Below are positions 41,683 to 47,500 of a stretch of DNA of 47,500 nt, piece after piece. Source of the stretch: Prorocentrum cordatum (lineage: Eukaryota; Sar; Dinophyceae; Prorocentrales; Prorocentraceae). The position numbers were made by a program, and so were the translations under genes. Each line of letters begins with the position of its first letter. Position 1 is the first letter of the stretch. Location of the stretch: contig CAUYUJ010002766.1 of the NCBI GenBank assembly GCA_963575745.1, positions 25,001 to 72,500 on the forward strand. The letters are read 5' to 3'. Below the pieces are notes generated by a model. It was not told the origin of the DNA. It saw nothing but the letters and a program-made list of their open reading frames with translations, and made no database searches.

Positions 41683-43757
41683 AGGGAGCGCGGGAGACAC
41701 AGCTTCCGGCCTGGAATCGGCCAGTGCGCGCCGAATCTGTGTCTCCCGCGCCCTGGAGCACCCCGCCAACAGGGGGAGCGCAGGAGGGAGCGCGGGAGAC
41801 ACAGCTTCCGTCCTGGAATCGGCCAGTGCGCGCCGAATCTGTGTCTCCCGCGCCCTGGAGCACCCCGCCAACAGGGGGAGCGCAGGAGGGAGCGCGGGAG
41901 ACACAGCTTCCGTCCTGGAATCGGTCAGTGCGCGCCGAATCTGTGTCTCCCGCGCCCTGGAGCACCCCGCCAACAGGGGGAGCGCAGGAGGGAGCGTGGG
42001 AGACACAGCTTCCGGCCTGGAATCGGCCAGTGCGCGCCGAACTGTGTCTCCCGCGCCCTGGAGCACCCCGCCAACAGGGGAGCGCGCGGGAGACACAGCT
42101 TCCGGCCTGGAATCGGCCAGTGCGCGCCGAATCTGTGTCTCCCGCGCCCTGGAGCACCCCGCCAACAGGGGGAGCGCAGGAGGGAGCGCGGGAGACACAG
42201 CTTCCGGCCTGGAATCGGCCAGTGCGCGCCGAATCTGTGTCTCCCGCGCCCTGGAGCACCCCGCCAACAGGGGGAGCGCAGGAGGGAGCGCGGGAGACAC
42301 AGCTTCCGGCCTGGAATCGGCCAGTGCGCGCCGAATCTGTGTCTCCCGCGCCCTGGAGCACCCCGCCAACAGGGGGAGCGCAGGAGGGAGCGCGGGAGAC
42401 ACAGCTTCCGGCCTGGAATCGGCCAGTGCGCGCCGAATCTGTGTCTCCCGCGGGGGCAGCGCAGGAGGGAGCGCGGGAGACACAGCTTCCGTCCTGGAAT
42501 CGGCCAGTGCGCGCCGAATCTGTGTCTCCCGCGCCCTGGAGCACCCCGCCAACAGGGGGAGCGCAGGAGGGAGCGCGGGAGACACAGCTTCCGGCCTGGA
42601 ATCGGCCAGTGCGCGCCGAATCTGTGTCTCCCGCGCCCTGGAGCACCCCGCCAACAGGGGGAGAGCTGGAGACAGCGCGGGAGACACAGCTTCCGGCCTG
42701 GAATCGGCCAGTGCGCGCCGAATCTGTGTCTCCCGCGCCCTGGAGCACCCCGCCAACAGGGGGAGCGCAGGAGGGAGCGCGGGAGACACAGCTTCCGTCC
42801 TGGAATCGGCCAGTGCGCGCCGAATCTGTGTCTCCCGCGCCCTGGAGCACCCCGCCAACAGGGGGAGCGCAGGAGGGAGCAGCGGGAGACACAGCTTCCG
42901 GCCTGGAATCGGCCAGTGCGCGCCGAATCTGTGTCTCCCGCGCCCTGGGCACCCCGCCAAAGGGGGGGAGCGCAGGAGGGAGCGCGGGAGACACAAATCG
43001 GCCAGTGCGGCCGAATCGCGCGGTAGACACAGCTTCCGGCCTGGAATCGGCCAGTGCGCGCCGAATCTGTGTCTCCCCGCGCCCTGGAGCACCCCGCCAC
43101 CAGGGGGAGCGCAGGAGGGAGCGCGGGAGACACAGATTCCGGCCTGGAATCGGCCAGTGCGCGCCGAATCTGTGTCTCCCGCGCCCTGGAGCACCCCGCC
43201 AACAGGGGGAGCGCAGGAGGGAGCGCGGGAGACACAGCTTCCGGCCTGGAATCGGCCAGTGCGCGCCGAATCTGTGTCTCCCGCGCCCTGGAGCACCCCG
43301 CCAACAGGGGGAGCGCAGGAGGGAGCGCGGGAGACACAGCTTCCGGCCTGGAATCGGCCAGTGCGCGCCGAATCTGTGTCTCCCGCGCCCTGGGGCACCC
43401 CGCCAACAGGGGGAGCGCAGGAGGGAGCGCGGGAGACACAGCTTCCGGCCTGGAATCGGCCAGTGCGCGCCGAATCTGTGTCTCCCGCGCCCTGGGGCAC
43501 CCCGCCAACAGGGGGAGCGCAGGAGGGAGCGCGGGAGACACAGCTTCCGGCCTGGAATCGGCCAGTGCGCGCCGAATCTGTGTCTCCCGCGCCCTGGGGC
43601 ACCCCGCCAACAGGGAGAGCGCAGCAGGGAGCGCGGGAGACACAGCTTCCGTCCTGGAATCGGCCAGTGCGCGCCGAATCTGTGTCTCCCGCGCCCTGGA
43701 GCACCCCGCCAACAGGGGGGACGCAGGAGGGAGTGCTGGACACGCAGATTCGGCACC
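41683..43757. repeat. 102-bp hairpin satellite array, right part
   Basis: About 20 unit lengths, in phase with the left part. Variants include CTTCCGTCCTGG against CTTCCGGCCTGG, GATTCC against CTTCC, and GGAGCACCC against GGGGCACCC. A damaged stretch lies at about 42940-43030. The last unit fades near 43757 (GACGCAGGAGGGAGTGCTGG). Confidence 0.92.
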
Positions 43758-44286
43758 TTTGTACCCTAATCTTCCTCCTCCTCCTCCTCCTCCTCTCTCC
43801 TGCCCTCCTGTGTATACCTTTGCATACAAACGATTCTGGCTTGTGTATGGTCGATTTGGGTTTGTGTAATCTCACTTTTCGCTGCACGAGTACGCTCTAC
43901 TTGTTTCCTGGGAGACGACGATTAAATGTGTCTGTGCTTTTGTTCCCTCCTGAGTACACGTGGGAAGCACAGCAGCCTCAAAGGAGGGGGGGGGGGGGGG
44001 GGCCCCCCGAGGCGAGGAGGGACGCGGAGCGGGCGACGCGAGGAGGAGCGGGAGGCACAAGAGTGGCGGATGCTATGACAACGGACACCCTAACAGTCCT
44101 GTCGTCGAATTGCAGATATGCTCAAGATGTGCAAAAAACATTGTCTAAAAGTGCTCCAAACCTGCTTTTCCCTACCTAGGCTCTGCCTAGAGGGTTCTTA
44201 CTCTATTAGCATAAAGGGGCCGGGCAGTCGGCTTCGCCCCGGGCGGTTCCCCTGGTCCCCTGGGAGCGGTTCCCCCAATCCCCTGG
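43758..44286. other. No supported gene; CTC and G runs
   Basis: A short (CTC)n at 43772-43796, an 18-nt G run near 43985-44002, and a CCCCTGGGAGC-type duplication at 44250-44290. Short frames only. Confidence 0.5.
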
Positions 44287-44287
44287 G

Positions 44288-44830
44288 AGCTTTAGCTTTA
44301 GCTTTAGCTTTAGCTTTAGCTTTAGCTTTAGCTTAGCTGTAGCTTAGCTTTAGCTTAGCTTTAGCTTAGATCTAGCTTACAGTTAGCTTAGCTTTAGCGT
44401 AGCGTTAGCTTAGCTTTAGCTTAGACTTAGCTTAGCTGTAGCTTGGCTTTATCTCAGCTTTAGTTTAGATGTAGCTTAGCTTTAGCTTAGCGCTAGCTTA
44501 GCTTTAGATTAGCTTTAGTTTAGCGTTAGCTTTGCTTTAGCTTACTTTAACTTTAGATTTAGTTTAGCGTTACCTTATATTTAGCTTAGATTTAGCTTAG
44601 TTATAGCTTAGCGTTAGCTTAGTTTTAGCTTAGACTCAGCTTAGCTTTAGCTTAGCGTTAGCTTAGCTGTAGCTTAGATGTAGCTTAGCTTTAGCTTAGC
44701 GTTAGCTTAGTTGTAGCTTAGCTTTAGCTTAGTTTCAGCTTAGTTTTAGCTTAGATTTAGCTTAGCGTTAGCTCAGCTTTAGCTTAGCTTTAGCTTAGCT
44801 TTATCTTAGCTTTAACTTAGCTTTACTGTT
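44288..44830. repeat. TTTAGC / TTAGC array
   Basis: Seven perfect TTTAGC hexamers at the left, then about 500 bp of alternating TTTAGC and TTAGC (11-mer AGCTTTAGCTT) with point changes increasing to the right. It resembles but is not the TTTAGGG telomere repeat. Confidence 0.9.
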
Positions 44831-44984
44831 ACTACTAATGCTGCTTTCCTAGGGGCTCCAACTCCTAGGTAGGGTCGCACTGGGATGAAACATGTCTGAA
44901 ACATCCTTTTGGACATCTGGAGACTACTTGGCAGCACGCCTTCTCTTCATGGATGGTCCTCCACAGGACAGGACAGAGAGAGAT

Positions 44985-45460
44985 GGGGGGGAGGGGGAGC
45001 CACGGGGGGGGCAGCGGGCACGGCGGAGGAGGGGGGGAAGAGGGGGGGAAGGAGGAGGCGGAGGAGGAGGAGGAGGAGGGAGGAGGCGGAGGAGAGGAGG
45101 CGGGAGGAGGCGGAGAAGGAGGCGGAGGAGGAGGCGGAGTAGGAGGAGGACAACAGGGAAAGGGGCAGGGAAAAGGGGGAAAGGAGAGGAGGGGGAAGGA
45201 AGGGTGTTCTCGAGGGTCGTCGGCGGCATCGGCGGCCCCGTGGCTAGAAAGCCGCTCCGTCCTCCTCCTCCTCCTCCTTCTCCTCCTCCTCCACCTTTTT
45301 CTTCCTCATCATCTTCCACCTCCTCCTCCTCCTCCTCCTCCTCCTCCTCCTCCTCCTCCTCCTCCTCCTCCTCCTCCTCCTCCTCCTCCTCCTCCTCCTC
45401 CTCCTACTACTGTTCGCTCTCTCTCTCTCTCTCTCTCTCAGGGAGCGGCGGTGGTTCGCC
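44985..45460. repeat. GGA block followed by CTC and CT blocks
   Basis: GGA/GGC-rich purine strand at 44985-45205, unique GTCGTCGGCGGCATCGGCGG near 45218, then (CTC)n at 45258-45405 and (CT)n at 45415-45440. The two purine/pyrimidine blocks face each other and could pair. Confidence 0.85.
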
Positions 45461-45510
45461 GCAGGCGTCTTCGATCCGCCCCCCCCCGTCTGCTTGCAGA
45501 GAGGTGCCTG
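45440..45510. repeat. Dispersed duplicate, copy 1
   Basis: GCGGCGGTGGTTCGCCGCAGGCGTCTTCGATC and the following CCCC...TTGCAGAG segment resemble 46028-46095 (GGCGGTGGTTCTCCGTAGCCGTACTCGATC...). About 65 bp are shared with several changes. Confidence 0.6.
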
Positions 45511-45529
45511 GCGTGCCGACACGCCCCAG

Positions 45530-45850
45530 AAAGCCCCCACGAGGCCTCCAAGAGACCCCCAAGACGCCCCAAGAAGGCCCAAGACGGCCCAAGAGGCCCC
45601 AAGACGGCCCAAGAGGGCCCGAAGACAACTCCAAAAGGGCCCTCAGGGGACCTAAGAGACCTTCCAGACGGCCCTGGAGCGCACCAAGACGGCACCAAGA
45701 CGGTCCATAGTGGCCCCCAAGACGGCCTCCGAAGGCGTCAAATGGCCCAAAAGAGCCCTAAGACGACCCAGGGAGGCCCCCGTCAGGCCGTCGGAGGCCC
45801 CCGATAAGCCCTCAAGAGGCCTCTCGGAGGCCCTCAAGAAACCCCCTGGA
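45530..45850. repeat. Degenerate CCAAGACGGCCC repeat
   Basis: Same family as 18604-19834: CCAAGACGGCCC, CCAAGAGGCC and relatives without fixed spacing. Confidence 0.7.
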
Positions 45851-46362
45851 AAAACCTGAAAGAGCATCATCTTCCTTCTCGTCCTCCTCCTGCTCCCGCT
45901 TTTCCTCCTCCTCTCCTCCTCATCTCCCTTCCTCATCCGAGTGTTCCACCAAGGGTTTTCCACAACGGGCGGAGGAGCACAAAGTCCAATGGCTTGGCCA
46001 GACAGTGACCCAATTCCGAAAGACAGGGGCCGGCGGTGGTTCTCCGTAGCCGTACTCGATCTGCCGCCCCCTCTGGCTTGCCGTGCAGAGGTTTGAAACA
46101 ACGCGTTAGGTAAACGCTTGCTCGGAAAAATCTGTGGACACGTCGGACCCATCCCTAAACATTTCGCGCGCCCAGTCAACCAGAGGTGGGGCGGACACCA
46201 GTCCCTAACTACGGACGGGGGAAGGGTTCCAAAGGGGGGTCGAACCAGGCACACCTCCCCTTTTTCACGGGTGGGGGGGTTCGAACCGCCCCCTCCCCTC
46301 CCCTAATAGAACGCTTCCAGGGGTCGATCAAGTTCTAATGATACCGCAGACAAAATCTTGTT
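45851..46362. other. No supported gene; contains duplicate copy 2
   Basis: 46028-46095 is the second copy of the 45440-45510 duplicate. The remainder is unique, with a (C/T)-rich start (45870-45930). No gene is seen. Confidence 0.5.
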
Positions 46363-46702
46363 AGGGCTATCGGGTTATCGGGCTATAGGGCTATGGGGCT
46401 ATAGGGCTATCAGGCTCTGGGGCTGTAGGGCTATAGGGCTATAGGGCTATAGGGCTATGGGGCTATAGGGCTGTAGGGCTATAGGACTATAGGGCTATGG
46501 GGCTATAGGGCTATAGGGCTATAGGGCTATAGGTCTAGAAGCCTGTAAGGCTATAGAGCTACAGGGCTATAGGGCTATAGGGCTGTAGGGCTATAGGGCT
46601 ATAGGGCTAGAGGGCTATTCGGGCTGTAGGGCTATAGGGCTATAGGGCTGTAGGGCTGTAGGGCTACAAGGCTACAAGGCTATAGGGCTATAGGGTTACC
46701 GG
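46363..46702. repeat. CTATAGGG octamer array
   Basis: About 340 bp of GGGCTATA octamers with scattered changes (GGGCTGTA, GGGCTATG, AGGCTACA). Confidence 0.9.
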
Positions 46703-46800
46703 GCACCCGGGCACCTGGGCACCCGGGCACCCAAGCACCCAGGCACCCGGGCACCCGGGCACCCGGGCACCCGGGCACCCGGGCACCTGGGCACCCGGGC
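46703..46800. repeat. CACCCGGG octamer array
   Basis: About 12 copies of GGGCACCC/CACCCGGG directly continuing the previous octamer array in phase through the shared GGGC. Confidence 0.9.
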
Positions 46801-46834
46801 GTGCCGCCGAAATCGGCGCCCCATCTCACCTAAC

Positions 46835-47415
46835 CGTATGAATCCGCTAGGACCCCTACAGAGGCAAGCTCTGATTTGGAATAAAATCCGAGCGTAGCTG
46901 GATCCAGCTGTAACTGAATCAGACTAACGTTCGATCTAATTTTACGGACATCCTACTGGGGCTCTTTCTAACTCTACTAGATTCCTACTAGGGCCGAATC
47001 CAGGTCTACTTGAATCTTACCAGGGCTCACCCCCATTCTAGTAGAATCCTAAGAGGACTCGATCCAACCTTAACAGCGTCCTAGTAGGGCTCGATCCGGC
47101 TGTGATAAAATCCGACTATGGCTGGAGCTGCAATCTAATCCTACGAAGGCTCGTTTCAACTTACTAGCATCCCAGTAGGGCTCGATCCATAATTAATGAC
47201 ATGCTAGTAGGGCTCGATCCAGCTCTAATTGAGTCTTATTCAGATTCGATCCAGCTCTGACAGAACCCTGTTAAGTGCTCGGTCCAGCAGCTGTGATCGC
47301 ATCCGACAAGGGTTGGATCCAGTTCTAGCTGAAGCCTACTAGGTTTCGATCCAGCTCTAATAGAACCCTACGAGGGCTCGACTCAACTTTCATAGCATCC
47401 TACTCGGACTCGATC
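46835..47415. repeat. Diverged repeat of about 35 bp
   Basis: The phrase CTAGTAGGGCTCGATCCAGCTCTAAT with a following AGAATCCTA recurs with heavy divergence roughly every 35 bp (for example 47070-47100, 47175-47195, 47207-47230). No coding content. Confidence 0.75.
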
Positions 47416-47416
47416 A

Positions 47417-47487
47417 TCGTCGTCGTCGTCGTCGACGTCGTCGTCGTCGTCAACGTCGTCGTCGTCGTCGACATCGGCGTCGTCGTT
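47417..47487. repeat. (GTC)n microsatellite
   Basis: GTC triplets with GAC interruptions running to near the end of the window. Confidence 0.9.
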
Positions 47488-47500
47488 GCTGCCCGACGGC

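Noticed and set aside
41683-43887. Extension of the large minus-strand ORF into the satellite
   Set aside because: The 102-bp unit lacks stops in this frame; the element boundary at 41682 and the Met at 41430 are better supported.
46278-46287. GGTTCGAACC resembling a tRNA T-loop / box B
   Set aside because: No matching acceptor stem, anticodon arm or box A at suitable distance.

Overview
The window looks like nuclear DNA of a dinoflagellate. The base composition is GC-rich and simple-sequence and minisatellite arrays are extreme. Two relics of the 21-nt dinoflagellate spliced leader are present (3318-3338 on +, 17306-17323 on -). All recognisable coding sequence belongs to retroelements; no host housekeeping gene, rRNA or tRNA was found. 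Homology calls are by eye from motifs, not from a search.

Layout. 1-1740 holds short repeats. 1740-3316 is an array of a degenerate 9-mer (CCCACAGGT). 3318-11390 holds the remains of a LINE-type (non-LTR) retrotransposon in several frames: coiled-coil region, AP-type endonuclease, reverse transcriptase, zinc knuckle, RNase H. It is broken by frameshifts and stops, split by repeat arrays at about 5890-7390, and carries a 165-bp foldback palindrome at 10861-11025. 11.4-22.9 kb is mostly microsatellite and minisatellite DNA, plus one spliced-leader-tagged ORF on the minus strand (16917-17323). 22.9-43.76 kb is a 102-bp hairpin-forming satellite array interrupted by a 16,282-bp retroelement. 43.8-47.5 kb returns to diverse tandem repeats.

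The centrepiece is 25401-41682, a giant tyrosine-recombinase (DIRS-order) retrotransposon coded on the minus strand. Its ends form split direct repeats, the arrangement known from PAT, Ngaro, kangaroo and TOC3-type elements: a 162-bp repeat at the coding 5' end is repeated inside the 3' end, and a 201-bp repeat is present twice at the 3' end. The flanking satellite closes perfectly when the element is removed, with no target-site duplication, as expected for integration by a tyrosine recombinase. Order of domains in the coding direction: N-terminal membrane region, gag-like region, CCCH finger, methyltransferase-like domain, basic/acidic and coiled-coil region, reverse transcriptase, RNase H, (-1 frame change at about 30121), second C5-methyltransferase-like domain, tyrosine recombinase, C-terminal membrane region. 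The 162-bp repeats are identical and the 201-bp repeats differ at two bases, so the insertion is young.

How the parts would work together (inference): RT and RNase H copy the RNA, the split repeats template a circular DNA, and the recombinase inserts the circle. The methyltransferase-like domains could mark the copied DNA or be structural relics. The membrane segments at both ends are not a usual part of such elements and have no assigned role.
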